NCBI RefSeq assembly: GCF_000203795.2
Contig: NW_006281105.1
Location: 1,240,001-1,304,000, forward strand
Direction: 5' to 3'
Source: Batrachochytrium dendrobatidis JAM81
Taxonomy: Eukaryota > Chytridiomycota > Chytridiomycetes > Rhizophydiales
DNA: 64,000 nucleotides
The notes beneath the pieces were generated by a model, which was not told where the DNA came from, made no database searches, and saw nothing but the letters and a program-made list of their open reading frames with translations. A program made the translations under genes and the position numbers. Positions within the stretch are counted from its first letter, which is position 1. Every line of letters begins with the position of its first letter. Of the stretch, positions 24,401 through 35,202 are shown piece after piece.

Positions 24401-24638
24401 TGGTGCTAGCACTAGCACAGGAAGTGGGGTTACACTTGGCACGAGTATCATTCTTTCTCTCCCTCCAACTTCCAATGACAATGGATCCACATCTTCTAGT
24501 GGTGGATCAGATCATAGCTCTTTTGTTTCCGGAAGTGTGACATTGGATGGATCGACTGATCCTTCAGACCTTACTTCCTCACCCAAGTTTGGCAAGCCTG
24601 GTAAACGGAAGTTGTTTGGATCGGCGAAAAAGGGATAA
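21457..24638 (+). CDS. Ankyrin-repeat protein with low-complexity ends, 884 residues
   Basis: Six exons (21457-22390, 22522-22611, 22686-23391, 23507-23725, 23839-23999, 24094-24638) sum to 885 codons. The first 300 residues are S/T/A/N/P-rich with a poly-alanine run encoded by GCT repeats near 21611-21635. A basic stretch (RSKKKKKTRGG) at the end of exon 2 could be a nuclear signal. At least five ankyrin repeats follow, for example ITPLVIACCKGNMSVVQWLVESGANI, STALHLAARAGKLDQV and TALHEAVGFCRKDVVQYLLKKGADIN. The C-terminal 160 residues are S/G-rich with scattered lysines (KRKLFGSAKKG). Ankyrin repeats bind other proteins; no catalytic domain is visible, so the specific function is unknown. 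Confidence 0.8.
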
Positions 24639-24934
24639 TTGATGAATACAATTCATCCTTTACTGTCTTTATTTGATTACTTGGCACTTTTTCACTCTTA
24701 TCTACTTTTTTTTCTGCAAGGATGGAGATAAAACTAAAAACAGATTATTTTCAAATCGTATTAACGTAAACTATAATTGGGGTGTTGATACAATCGATAT
24801 CAAACATTCAGTCCAGACCCATTCAGTATAGATATAAAACAAATGCATGACCAAATATAATGTTTAATGGGTCAAATTGAGGGTAAAATCAAAGATACTA
24901 AACTATGCAAAAGGGTAGCCTCATTTTGGCTATT
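24639..24934. other. Convergent intergenic region
   Basis: This 296-base AT-rich stretch lies between two 3' ends (ankyrin gene + and REG1-like gene -). It should hold both 3' untranslated regions. No gene or repeat is seen. Confidence 0.5.
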
Positions 24935-27670
24935 CTATCCAAACGGGACATACTTGAAAGCAGTCCAAAGCTTTTGAACCGAACTGCTCATATCGTCTAG
25001 ACATTCTGCAATACAATGCATACTGTCCACCACACCCACAGCTACTTCAGCAACTGTATTGATCCATTCCACTGCGCGTTCGGATTGGGTTTCAATCTTT
25101 TCGTTGTTGTGATGTTGAAAGGCATGAGATCGATGATGAAGAACATGGTTGCGATCAAAGTAGCAAAAGGAATGATCACGACGCAAGTCATTCGCGATGA
25201 CTGCGTTCGACGTGTTTGATCTGATAGGCGGTAGGTCATTGTAGTGTGCATCACAAGATTCTAAACAGCCTTCGTGTGTGTCCATCCACTTGTCCTCATA
25301 ATAACTAAACGCCGTGTCAAGACACTTTTGACCAAACGCTGCTTCCTCTGATGTTGTGGGTACAGTAGGTGCTTCAATAAAAGCAGTTTGAAATCGTCGT
25401 GGAGATGTAGGCTCTAGTGTTGCATTCAACAAGGGAATCAAAACTTGAGCATCCACATCTGATGTAGATGGAAGGAAAATGGTATTGGCATCGAGTTTCA
25501 ATAAAGCTGGGGTCATGACGGTGGAAAGTGTTGGTTGCTGAGGATATGCTGACAAGCATTTACGTCTTTGCATGCGCTCAAGGTATTTTTGACGACTACG
25601 ACCTGATGGAGTAGAACATGCACTTGCTGGAGACTGAGCAAGTGAGTTGGGTAATATGCCGGTCGGAGTCGTCGGTTGAGTAGGTATAATTCGTGCATTG
25701 TTAATCAGCAACATTTCTGGTAAACTGTCGATTGGCGGCTCAGTTGTAGTCGATCGGTAATGACGTTGAGCATGGGGAGGAAGACGAGATTGCAGATTAC
25801 TACGGTTTCTTTCGCCTTGATTGAATGTGCACAAACTCTCATCATCTGTATAGTCCGAGTCGTCTGAATCATTCCAGTAATTGGCCAAAGGAGGATTCCA
25901 TGGCGATTCCAAATCCGAGTCCAGTAAAGATTTCGAGATTGATGGATTGTAATTGATTTCCTTTGATAGACTCGAGCCCTCTATAGCACATGAATCTTGG
26001 TTTAAAGGCGAGTCTGAACCACATTGGGTCTGCTGCCCAACTTCATCATCATCTTCTGTGTCAGCGTCTATGTTTGGATCAATGCTTCGTCGTTGCTGAA
26101 CAGTCCAATTAAACGAAACTTTTGATTCATCATCTCTTCTCAGATTGCCTGGAAAATCAAATTTAATTTTCAAATCGTCCGTCACATGCTCACCCAAAGT
26201 CAATACAGTGCACTCTTGTGATGAATCCAGGCTTGCTCGTCGAATAATTGGCCGAGATCGGAATGGAATATATCGATGGGTAAATGAAGAGCGTTGCATA
26301 TTGGTTTGATCCAATCTCTGGCATCTACAACGTGGATGGCCGAGTGATGTTTCAGCATTACAACTGGGACAAGTGACTGGTTTGGAAGCATCGCAATTGG
26401 GTTGGGCCGGAGTGAATGCAGTTTTGTGTTTGTGTGCTTTGGGAGCAGAAGAAATGGGTTGTAAAAGCGGAACAATCAGCAGATCCATGATGATCCGTTT
26501 CTTTTTTGGACTCAAATCTGGATGTGCTTTAAGCCAAGCTAGCATCTGCATCCATTCAGGGCCGATTGCAAGAGGTTGTTGCTTTAAGCAAGATTTTAAT
26601 GGCCGCATGCAAGACTTTGCTTTCGTGGTTTCATTGGGGCAGGAAGAGTGTAGATGGGGAGAGGCGTAAGACGATAGCGAGTTTTGTACAGAAAATGCAG
26701 TGGAGATGGTTGATTGAGAAGATGTGCATGAAGAGATAGAAAGTCGCGATGCAAATGAAGATGTAGCAGAAGATGAAGATGCAATGGATTCTCTACGTGT
26801 ATAAATGGATGACGACGAAAGCGAAGCAAAGGTGGAAGATGGAGACGATGACGCAAGCTTCAAATACGATGGGGGTGGAGAGAAAAAGTTGCCAAAATGG
26901 TCGAGGGTATCATTTGCATTAGAAGTAAATTCGGAAGATTCAGCAAATCCTAAAGCAGGAACATGCTCTGTTTTGCAAGTAGTGGGAACTGGAGGATCGG
27001 CAACCACATACACTGTGCCAATGACATAAGTGACATCCAAGCCCTTGTCCCATTTGATTTCTTGGGGAGAGAGCTCGACAAGAGCATTTTGGGTCTGCCA
27101 CCATTTGCGCCAGAGTAGGTTTTCCACACGCATGCGAGAAGAAGAAGGCGGCAACTCGGCACATCCATTTAGTAAAAACTTGTGCGAGTTGATCAAATCA
27201 ATTGGACGGACAAAAGGAGTGTGTCGAGTGAGGTCTATTCCAACTGCCCATGTTCCCAATGGCAGTAATGGACCTCTCCATTCGTCATGCGATTCCTGAC
27301 TGGGATTGACTTGTTTCTGTTCAGTCTCGTCAGTTGTCGATGCTTGCGACCAAAAGTCTTTTGATGCGTTGCTTGGATTATTTTTTATGTTGGTATCCCT
27401 TGCATTGCCGTTCCAAGATTCAGATCTGATGGTATACGTATCAGAAAAAGCAGCAGTACAATAGAGAGCTTCAGCATCAGCCAGTTTTTTTTGATTGAAG
27501 GCTGGAAGTGTCAGCAGTTGGCCCTGAGTTACATCAAATGCAGCAGATGACATAGATCGAGGAATAAGCTTTAGTTGGCTTGTTTGTAGTGATGCGCTGG
27601 GTCCAGCAGTGTTGTCATAAGTGGAGAAATGGTGTGATTGCATACAGGCAATTCCTGTTTCGAGCGACAT
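24935..27670 (-). CDS. REG1-like protein phosphatase 1 regulator (PF08550 domain)
   Basis: A single long exon of 911 residues, from the first ATG at 27670 (MSLETGIACM) to TAG at 24935-24937. Around residues 180-215 it has MRVENLLWRKWWQTQNALVE followed by LSPQEIKWDKGLDVTYVIG. This is the pattern of the fungal domain PF08550 (DUF1752; R-ENxxWRxW...LxW.KxxDVTxLxG) found in yeast Reg1 and in AreA-type regulators. Near residue 525 DESKVSFNW contains a KVSF motif that fits the RVxF docking site for PP1 catalytic subunits, as expected for a Reg1-type targeting subunit. The rest is acidic and serine-rich, with SDDSDYTDDES as a likely casein-kinase target. No GATA zinc finger is visible. A role in glucose or nutrient signalling with PP1 is inferred from the yeast relative. 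Confidence 0.7.
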   Translation of the reverse strand: MSLETGIACMQSHHFSTYDNTAGPSASLQTSQLKLIPRSMSSAAFDVTQGQLLTLPAFNQKKLADAEALYCTAAFSDTYTIRSESWNGNARDTNIKNNPSNASKDFWSQASTTDETEQKQVNPSQESHDEWRGPLLPLGTWAVGIDLTRHTPFVRPIDLINSHKFLLNGCAELPPSSSRMRVENLLWRKWWQTQNALVELSPQEIKWDKGLDVTYVIGTVYVVADPPVPTTCKTEHVPALGFAESSEFTSNANDTLDHFGNFFSPPPSYLKLASSSPSSTFASLSSSSIYTRRESIASSSSATSSFASRLSISSCTSSQSTISTAFSVQNSLSSYASPHLHSSCPNETTKAKSCMRPLKSCLKQQPLAIGPEWMQMLAWLKAHPDLSPKKKRIIMDLLIVPLLQPISSAPKAHKHKTAFTPAQPNCDASKPVTCPSCNAETSLGHPRCRCQRLDQTNMQRSSFTHRYIPFRSRPIIRRASLDSSQECTVLTLGEHVTDDLKIKFDFPGNLRRDDESKVSFNWTVQQRRSIDPNIDADTEDDDEVGQQTQCGSDSPLNQDSCAIEGSSLSKEINYNPSISKSLLDSDLESPWNPPLANYWNDSDDSDYTDDESLCTFNQGERNRSNLQSRLPPHAQRHYRSTTTEPPIDSLPEMLLINNARIIPTQPTTPTGILPNSLAQSPASACSTPSGRSRQKYLERMQRRKCLSAYPQQPTLSTVMTPALLKLDANTIFLPSTSDVDAQVLIPLLNATLEPTSPRRFQTAFIEAPTVPTTSEEAAFGQKCLDTAFSYYEDKWMDTHEGCLESCDAHYNDLPPIRSNTSNAVIANDLRRDHSFCYFDRNHVLHHRSHAFQHHNNEKIETQSERAVEWINTVAEVAVGVVDSMHCIAECLDDMSSSVQKLWTAFKYVPFG

Positions 27671-28408
27671 CCTGCCTGATTGAAGCCAAAAGGCAGATTT
27701 AAGCAAGCTGTCCTACACAAAAGGAAATCAGTCTTGGCTGTGAATATCATAAATCTATAATAGACAGATTCTATTTCTGACAACAGCCCAATACTGTTCT
27801 GACAAACTAGTCACTACACCTATTGGTGTGCTTGACAATCACTCTAAACACCCACTTGACCTGACACCCAGAACAAGATATGCTATATAATCTACTGACA
27901 AGTACGGCTTATTGAATAAAATATGCTGATACTCCAGTTTTGACAGGAGATTAAAGCAATAACGAATTAAAGGGAGATCTTGGCCAGAACCACTCTAGTT
28001 ATACTCCGCCTGTCGCAGATGCAGACAACCCATACATGTTCTTTCACACCATCAAACGGTTATTACTAAACAAGAGTAAAATACCTTTTGAAATAACAGC
28101 GGTGCAATACAGTAACTCTTGCTGTTGCTAGTAAACTTGTATTTGTGATGGGAAAGTATTTCAATTTCTCAATGGACTCGACACTCAACGCGTAGTTATC
28201 ATCGAGGGAGTGAGGGGTGGCTATTGGGCACATCAGTCTTGTTCAAAGCAAAGCTGTGCACATCTTATTGCTGATCGGATTATTCTAAACGAACACTCAA
28301 GCTATAGAATACCGTTGCTTCAACTGCATTGGTTTAAACCATTACAAATAAAATTGACAGAAGCAAAAAAACAAGTTTTAATTTGTGGCTGGATTGGTTT
28401 CATAATAA
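27671..28408. other. Intergenic region between REG1-like and ATP1
   Basis: This 738-base stretch contains the promoter of the REG1-like gene and the 3' end of ATP1. Short open frames on both strands do not resemble proteins. No repeat of the MITE family is recognised here. Confidence 0.4.
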
Positions 28409-31042
28409 TCACTGGAAAGTCTTGGCAAAGTCTCCAAGAACTTGCTTGATCTTCTTGTCAGTCTCGGGTGTGATCTGGTTCTCCTTCTTAATGGCTTCAA
28501 AAATCTCGGGTGCGACACTCTGCACATGAGGAATCAATGCTGCCTCAAATGCAGTCACCTTGTTCACTGGAATCTTATCAAGGAAACCATTGACACCAGA
28601 ATAGATGACAATAACCATATGTTCAACAGAGAGTGGAGAATACTGGTTTTGCTTGAGAAGCTCAGTAAGACGTGCGCCACGGTTGAGCAAAAATTGGGTC
28701 GAGGCATCCAAATCAGAACCAAATTGAGCAAAGGCTGCAACCTCACGATACTGCGCAAGGAAAAGCTTAAGAGAACCTGCAACCTGTTTCATGGCCTTGA
28801 CTTGAGCTGCAGATCCGACACGAGACACGGAAAGACCAACATTAATTGCAGGGCGAATACCCTTGAAGAAAAGTTCGGCTTCAAGGAAAATCTGACCATC
28901 GGTAATGGAAATAACGTTGGTAGGAATGTAAGCAGATACATCACCACCCTGGGTTTCAATAACGGGAAGGGCAGTCATGGAACCACCACCAAAAGTCTTG
29001 TTCATCTTAGCAGCACGCTCGAGAAGACGGGAGTGAAGGTAGAAGACATCACCAGGATAAGCCTCACGACCTGGAGGACGACGGAGCAAAAGTGACATTT
29101 GACGATATGCAACAGCCTGCTTAGACAAATCATCATAGATGATGAGAGAATGCATACCGTTGTCACGGAAATGTTCACCCATGGCAGCACCAGAGTAAGG
29201 AGCAAGGAATTGCAAGGGTGCAGCATCAGAAGCAGTGGCAGCAACAACAATCGAGTACTGAAGAGCATCGTTCTCTTCAAGAGTCTGTACAAACTGAGCA
29301 ACAGTGGAACGCTTCTGGCCAACAGCCACGTACACACAGTATAACCTTTTGGCTATTGATCATAAAAATCCAAGAAATTAGCTAAATTGAGGAGATCAGC
29401 CAATCAAAACAAAACTCACACTTGTCCTCGGACGAGTTCCATCGCTTCTGATTGAGAATGGTATCAAGAGCAACGGCAGTCTTTCCTGTCTGACGATCAC
29501 CAATAATCAGCTCACGCTGACCACGACCAATGGGCACCATGGAGTCAATGCACTTGATACCAGTCTGCATGGGCTCGTTGACAGATTGACGTGGGATAAT
29601 ACCAGGGGCTTTGACTTGAACACGCTGACGCTTGACGTCTTGGAGAGGACCCTTTCCGTCAATGGGATTACCAAGAGCATCCACCACACGACCAAGAAGA
29701 CCCATGCCAACGGGAACATCGACAATGGAACCAGTACGCTTAACAATGTCACCTTCCTTGATCAAACGATCGTTACCAAACACGACGATACCAACATTGT
29801 CGGCCTCCAAGTTAAGTGCCTGACCCTATATATTTAAACAAGATTCATGTAGAACAAGTAGACATGTGGTTCAAGAGTTAGAAAATAGATATTCAACAAC
29901 AATAATACCCAAAATTTAAAACCATTCATGGATCAAGAGTAAAATACAAACCTTGACGCCAGAAGAAAACTCCACCATCTCTTCGGCTTGGACGTTCTTG
30001 AGACCGTAAACACGGGCAATACCATCACCAATGGAAAGAACACGGCCAGTCTCATGAATATCAATAGAGGCGCTGGCACCAAGGATACGCTCTTCAAGAA
30101 TAGAAGTAACTTCTGAAGTTCCTATTATAGAAGAATAGTAGTAGCAAAAAAAAGAAATACAAAGTAAGAGACTGGATCACCAATGGGATAGTGTAAACCA
30201 AGATCATTGGTTGTATAAAGCACAGTAAACAGGATGTGTATCAGTTATAAAGAGCAATGAAATCAAGACCATTGTTATACCTGGTTTGGCAGCACGAGCA
30301 AAGGCCGAGACGGTGAGAGGGCGAGCAGCAAGGGCAGCCACACGAGTCTGAAGTTGAATCAATAGGACAATATAGAACAAGACAGCAATAGTGTGAGTGG
30401 ATAGACAAAGCATTGAAACATCAATCAGCTACAGACTGCAAAAAACCGCAGATCGCTCAACCTCACTGCAAAGATCACCATGCAATACCAGCCGAAATGG
30501 ACTGGTATCAACCCTACAGAGCATTCAAATGGACTAATGGCATAGTATAATCCATTGTAATAGCCATGTCTGACTACCACTGCAGTACCAACAAGACACT
30601 GTCTCACCCTCAAATTTTCAATTGAAGATCCCCTTCAAGAGCAGAAAACGAAACCTGCAAAGACCCGCAGTCACAACTAAAAGGGATGAATGGGCAGTCC
30701 ACACACTGAATGATGAATGATGTACAAGCCATCAAGTACTGCAATAGCAGTATGACATGCAATTAACTCATACTCTCATTCTACCAGCCAACCATCAACC
30801 ATCACCAGCAAAACAAATTCCTATTTCTTTGGTTTCGTCTTTTTTTGCAGATTGGTCTTTTGCAGCTACAATGCCGCTGATGGTCGATGCACTTCTCTCC
30901 CCATTCACTCTAAAGAGTAGATTGGAAGGCTGGATAAAACACCTCATTCTATACACAACAACAAGGAACCAGTTTTCCAGCAATGGCTTACCGAAAGCGA
31001 CGAGCGCAAGATAGGCGCGAAACGGGCTGCAGTCCTAAGCAT
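28409..31042 (-). CDS. ATP1: Mitochondrial F1-ATP synthase subunit alpha
   Basis: ATP1 is the alpha subunit of the F1 sector of ATP synthase in the mitochondrial matrix. Five exons (30992-31042, 30281-30347, 29952-30121, 29422-29825, 28409-29345) sum exactly to 543 codons; 542 residues is a normal length. Exon 1 encodes [17 protein letters not shown], a typical mitochondrial targeting peptide without acidic residues. Landmarks are [35 protein letters not shown], the P-loop [29 protein letters not shown], and the alpha-specific [20 protein letters not shown]. The protein ends [10 protein letters not shown]. The 644-base first intron (30348-30991) is long for this window. Codon use is strongly biased towards C-ending and A/G-optimal codons, as expected for high expression. 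Confidence 0.97.
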
Positions 31043-31715
31043 GATCAATCAACTAGTTGTAGAGAAAGGGTGAAAACAGGAAAATAATTGGATTGGATTA
31101 TCTTGGATTTCCGTCTTTTCTTGTCATGCATCGCTACACTAGTCTTGTACAATCGATATGGCTCTTGATCAATCATTGACAACAAGACTGATATGCTGTT
31201 GATCTGTTATAAAATATATCACCTCTAAAAGAGATCAGTGGGATTTTTGGACTGATCTATATCGAATGCCATTCTAGTCACATTTATCATAAAGATCTGC
31301 TCTAAACTCATCATGATCCACATTAAAAGCTCTGTTTGGATAGAGATACTAATGTATTAAAATATGATTATTCATATCAAATATACTTTAATTTGTGAGT
31401 ATTTAAAATTGTATAGATTCGTCATTTATCAAACTTGACAAGCCATGTTGAATTGCATTTGTGATTCAAATTATGACACCAAATATCTCAGTCATATCCA
31501 CGTAAAATGAAACACTTGTATTTATTTCATATTGACTGCTTTAATAGAAATGATAATCACCAAAAAAACAGTAAACTAAAAAGTTCAAACCTAGTGTTAT
31601 CTAGTAAATCTGACATGAATCATTTCATGATACTGGCTGTTTATTATTCACTTTAAAATCCTTATTTAGTGTTTCATTTACGTGAATACAGCTGTGATAG
31701 GAATCAAACCTATGT
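31043..31715. other. Intergenic region: ATP1 promoter and a MITE
   Basis: The right part of the ATP1 upstream region is followed by AT-rich sequence and by a compact MITE copy at 31495-31689. A tRNA T-arm-like sequence lies at 31697-31713 directly next to the MITE. No protein-coding gene is seen. Confidence 0.5.
31495..31689. mobile_element. MITE-like element, copy 3 (about 195 bp, best terminal repeats)
   Basis: The left end TATCCACGTAAAATGAAACAC and the right end GTGTTTCATTTACGTGAATA are near-perfect inverted repeats of about 20 bp. The inner sequence is AT-rich and non-coding. This short copy defines the element ends most clearly. It lies 26 bases from the bL21m stop codon. Confidence 0.7.
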
Positions 31716-32183
31716 TCAACGAGAATCAACCACATCCATTTCGCAAACACGCAACAATGTGTAACTACTCGTCATACGTACATACTTGCTAATTCCACTT
31801 CGCTTCCGATGTTTCCGTTCAATCGCTTTACCAACTGTATGTTCAATGGCAGTAGCTTGAATAGTATAGTATCGAGGATCAAGGTACGGATTTCCTTGCA
31901 TAATGTAATCAGGACTACCCATTTCACGCACTCGATCAAGAGTAATGACATCTCCGATTTGAAGATCATTCATACGGGGAACAATAATTACATCGTTTTT
32001 TGCAACATGATAGGGTCGATTTTTGATTTCTACTATAGCATAGAATTTTGTTTGGTTGTGCATAAGTGTGAGGGCTTCTTTGGTGTTTGTGCTAAAGTCA
32101 GTCGATGCATTCTTTGCGGATACAGACATTGGTGCTGCTTCCGAGTGTTGGAATGCAGATCCTGAAAATTGTGCTGATAACAT
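31716..32183 (-). CDS. MRPL21: Mitochondrial large-subunit ribosomal protein bL21m
   Basis: Known in budding yeast as Mrpl49, this protein is part of the large mitochondrial ribosomal subunit. From the ATG at 32183 the product has 155 residues. The L21 fold is clear: KFYAIVEIKNRPYHVAKNDV, then VPRMNDLQIGDVITLDRV, then a G-P-Y stretch and ATAIEHTVGKAIERKHRKRS near the C terminus, where the rRNA-binding basic patch lies. The N-terminal 40 residues are serine-rich and fit a targeting peptide. The frame stays open upstream of 32183 to an acceptor near 32193, so an extra first exon (perhaps near 32520-32575) is possible, but no ATG in the right phase was found there. Confident family assignment. 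Confidence 0.9.
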   Translation of the reverse strand: MLSAQFSGSAFQHSEAAPMSVSAKNASTDFSTNTKEALTLMHNQTKFYAIVEIKNRPYHVAKNDVIIVPRMNDLQIGDVITLDRVREMGSPDYIMQGNPYLDPRYYTIQATAIEHTVGKAIERKHRKRSGISKYVRMTSSYTLLRVCEMDVVDSR

Positions 32184-32717
32184 GGCAGATCTGCAAACAA
32201 AGTCTAGCATTTAAATAATTATCAAGTCAGTATTCTTTTGAAGCAAGTCTCCGTGTTGGTAAATAGTTGCATTCTCCTATTTACGTAGATATAAAACTAT
32301 TTAAAATCACCTGTTGTTCTAGTAATTGCTGGAGTGGATCGTTTTACTAAACATCCTAGTAAACCTAGTAATGATAACAAGAGATCAGCAAAGAATCAAT
32401 TACCCAACAGAAAATGAGATGGGCAAGCTGGCTTCTCAATCAGCAATAACCCTGTTTCAAGTACTGAATAGAATACAAGGTTATTGACCAAAAAACTCAA
32501 TGAAAGCACCAACCTGCTCGCTGGCACTGATCTATATTGCGTAGTGATTGTCGAATGGCATGCATGTTGGATATTCAATAATCAATCTAGTAAGAGTAGA
32601 AATCAAAAAACTTTCCAACTTGAATTTTGGGGCCCAGTCGCTATCGCTTGATAGCCTCTAAACTTAATCGAGTCTAGGTTAAATGTCAAACTATCCAATC
32701 CACTCACCAACAATACC
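32184..32717. other. Divergent promoter region bL21m/CWC15
   Basis: This 534-base stretch lies between two divergent genes. A possible upstream exon of bL21m lies around 32520-32575 on the minus strand, followed by a GT donor, but its reading phase does not fit an ATG start. Otherwise no gene is seen. Confidence 0.4.
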
Positions 32718-33704
32718 ATGACATCTGCTGCTCGTCCAACCTTTTTACCAGCTGTAGGAGGTCACTCTCTAAGAGACACTGGAGCTGCACCAACTCATAT
32801 TGTCAGAGCAAAGGAACAGACTGCACACACCAAACTCAAGGACCGGTAGGCAATGAAATAGTTTTGATACAATCATTTGTTTGCAAGTGAATGTGAATGA
32901 TGTGAACCACTACAGCTATGCTGATGACTGACTGTGTTTTTTAAATCTTATTACTGTCTATATGCAAAGATCGGATCAGTTTCATGACAAGTCTGCCATT
33001 GATTTCAAGAGAAAACTAGAAAGCAGCGAAAATGAAAATACTGCAAAGAACAGAAGCGGATTGTTAGGACCAGGTATACCAGTGTTTAGTAACCATTACA
33101 AAAAACAATGCATATATTTCTGATATGCATACAGTATTTATATTCATCTGGATCTAATCAAACTGCGCAACACTTGCAACATGTAAATATTGTGGTCTAT
33201 AGGGAGAAATGAAGATCCAGGCGAAGCAGCAGCGAGGAGAAAACTATTGGAGCAGCAAAACATTGATGCAGATGACTCGGACGATTCTGAAGATTCCAAT
33301 CAGTCAAGGTATATATAAAATATGTTTACATGATCCATCTACCAGTTTATCTAAGCATTATGTTGAACGAATATAGTGATGATTCTGACGAAGACGACAC
33401 TGCAGAGCTTATGCGAGAACTAGCAAAAATAAAGCGAGAGAGAGCGGAAGAAGCAGAACGACAAGAGCGGGAAAAGGATGAAAACGAAGCTCGAATGATG
33501 GAAGACCGAGCAAAGACTGGAAACCCCCTCATGGCATCTGCTACAATGGGATCATCTAGTTTTACAGTTAAGCGTAGATGGGACGATGATGTGATTTTCA
33601 AGAATCAAGGAAAAAGTATAAACGATGGCAATAAGAAGCAGTTTATCAACGACATGCTACGGTCTGATTTTCACCGCAAGTTTATGAATAAATATGTGAG
33701 ATGA
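32718..33704 (+). CDS. CWC15: Pre-mRNA splicing factor Cwc15/Cwf15
   Basis: Cwc15 is a spliceosome component associated with the Prp19/NTC complex. Four exons (32718-32845, 32970-33073, 33203-33308, 33377-33704) sum exactly to 222 codons. The N terminus MTSAARPTFLPAVGG matches the family start (MTTAARPTFxPAxGG), HTKLKDR follows, and the acidic middle has DDSDEDDTAELMRELAKIKR. The C terminus has the family signature FTVKRRWDDDVIFKNQ and ends RSDFHRKFMNKYVR. Length is normal. Most of the protein is disordered or helical, as in structures of the spliceosome. Confident. Confidence 0.95.
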
Positions 33705-33824
33705 CGAGATTTCAAGGTCTGGTCATATTAGAATATAATTTCCAGAGTGTTCATTGATCAAAGTTTAAATCTCGATCACCATACATTTCGACTAGTAATA
33801 TAAGTTGGCTGACTTGCTAAAGCA

Positions 33825-34861
33825 TCACGCTCCCTTGAGAGCAGATAAACGAGATTCCATGTCGCTTTCCACTTCTGCCGTTTGTTTCTGCTTGAGTTTG
33901 GCTTTTGGCTGCAATACATTATTCAAATCAAGACAAAATAAGCTCAAGTGAATAATTGCAAACCTTTTGACCTGAACAATTCTGGAATACAAAAAAACAT
34001 ACCAGATCCTCTCCAACAGCCCCGGCTTGACCCAATAGTCCTAGTTTCATAAAATAGATTTCAAGAGTAGTTTAGAATGATTGTTGATTGAGATGAGTAT
34101 GACTCTGAACCAGAATAAAACGGAATACTCCCAAAACTCCATACCACTAGTGATCTCAGTAATAACTTTGTCGACTTCTTCATCAGCTTCCTCTTCGATG
34201 CCTTCATCGTCCATTTCAAGTGTATCGCTGACCATCTCCTCAATAATTCCTGCCTAGAATCACAAAATAATAGATGTAATAAACCTGTTAAATCCAGTCA
34301 CTCATATAAACTCGATCCATCATTCTAAAGCAATGTATAAAATTGAGCCAACATGGTGTGAATGCACCTTCATCATTTCCATGGACATTTCCTGCATGGA
34401 AGCTGAGATCTGAGGCAGTTTAACCAGAGAGTTGACAATCTTCATCACCTCTCCACTCTTTTGCAGCGCACCAGTCACCTTGACTAAAGCTAAATCCAAA
34501 AGAGTCTACAAGATTAGATGAACATCATCACACTCCAATCCACGAATGCATTAGAAAAACACTCACCAAGTTGCTGCTGCATGCTCATAATCAAGGAATT
34601 CAGCTGTGCTTTGGAAGTATGCATCCTATCTTTGGCCTTCCGACTTCTTACTATTTCCTTTGCAAGAGTTTTACATGAGACTGCATCGTTTCGCTTTGCT
34701 GCGTCCTTGAGGAGCCGTTTGGCCTTGACTTCTTCTGTTTCAATGCCTCGAAGAGATTTGTCCAAGTCTCGTTGCTGAGCTCGAATAGATTGCCGCCACT
34801 TTTTAACCAGGTCTTCAGGTGTGAGTCGTTTCCCTAGAAACATGTCAATGATGGGTGGCAT
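33825..34861 (-). CDS. VPS24: ESCRT-III subunit Vps24/CHMP3
   Basis: Vps24 assembles with Snf7 and Vps2 on endosomes to cut off intralumenal vesicles. Exon 1 begins MPPIIDMFLGKRLTPEDLVK and continues with the basic helix KRLLKDAAKRNDAVSCKTLA and KEIVRSRKAKDRMHTSKAQL. Later exons give LQKSGEVMKIVNSLVKLPQI, the invariant AGIIEEMVSDTLEMDDEGIE, and an acidic stretch EEEADEEVDKVITEI. The protein ends with ESDMESRLSALKGA, a MIM1-type helix (SRLSAL) for binding the Vps4 MIT domain. About five exons with consistent phases. The AGIIEEM motif and the basic N-terminal half identify CHMP3 rather than CHMP2. Confidence 0.92.
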
Positions 34862-35202
34862 GGAAAAGTAGTGTGCTATTCAGCAATGTCTTGGTTTGTA
34901 TGAGGACTGGATTGAATCTGTTAGTCGCTGAATCGTGTTGGAAAAATCAAACTCGAACACCATTCTGAGCTTATCCAAGTCTTGTATAATATCTGGCATT
35001 TTAAAAACATTGAATCTTGACAGACTCGAATTCTCTTTATTTCAAGTTCATTCACAACGCTTTGAGGGAGCTTTATCAGAACACTCACTTTAGTCGATAT
35101 CTAAATGTGAAATCCCTTTATAATGCAGTGTTGCAAATCCATTAACAGTATCCAAGATTTGACTATCAAGAGATACGATTAGCACATTATTTGGTAACCA
35201 TT

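Noticed and set aside
28442..29095. 217-codon open frame on the + strand
   Set aside because: It is exactly opposite ATP1, whose strong codon bias keeps the complementary frame free of stops; no family resemblance.
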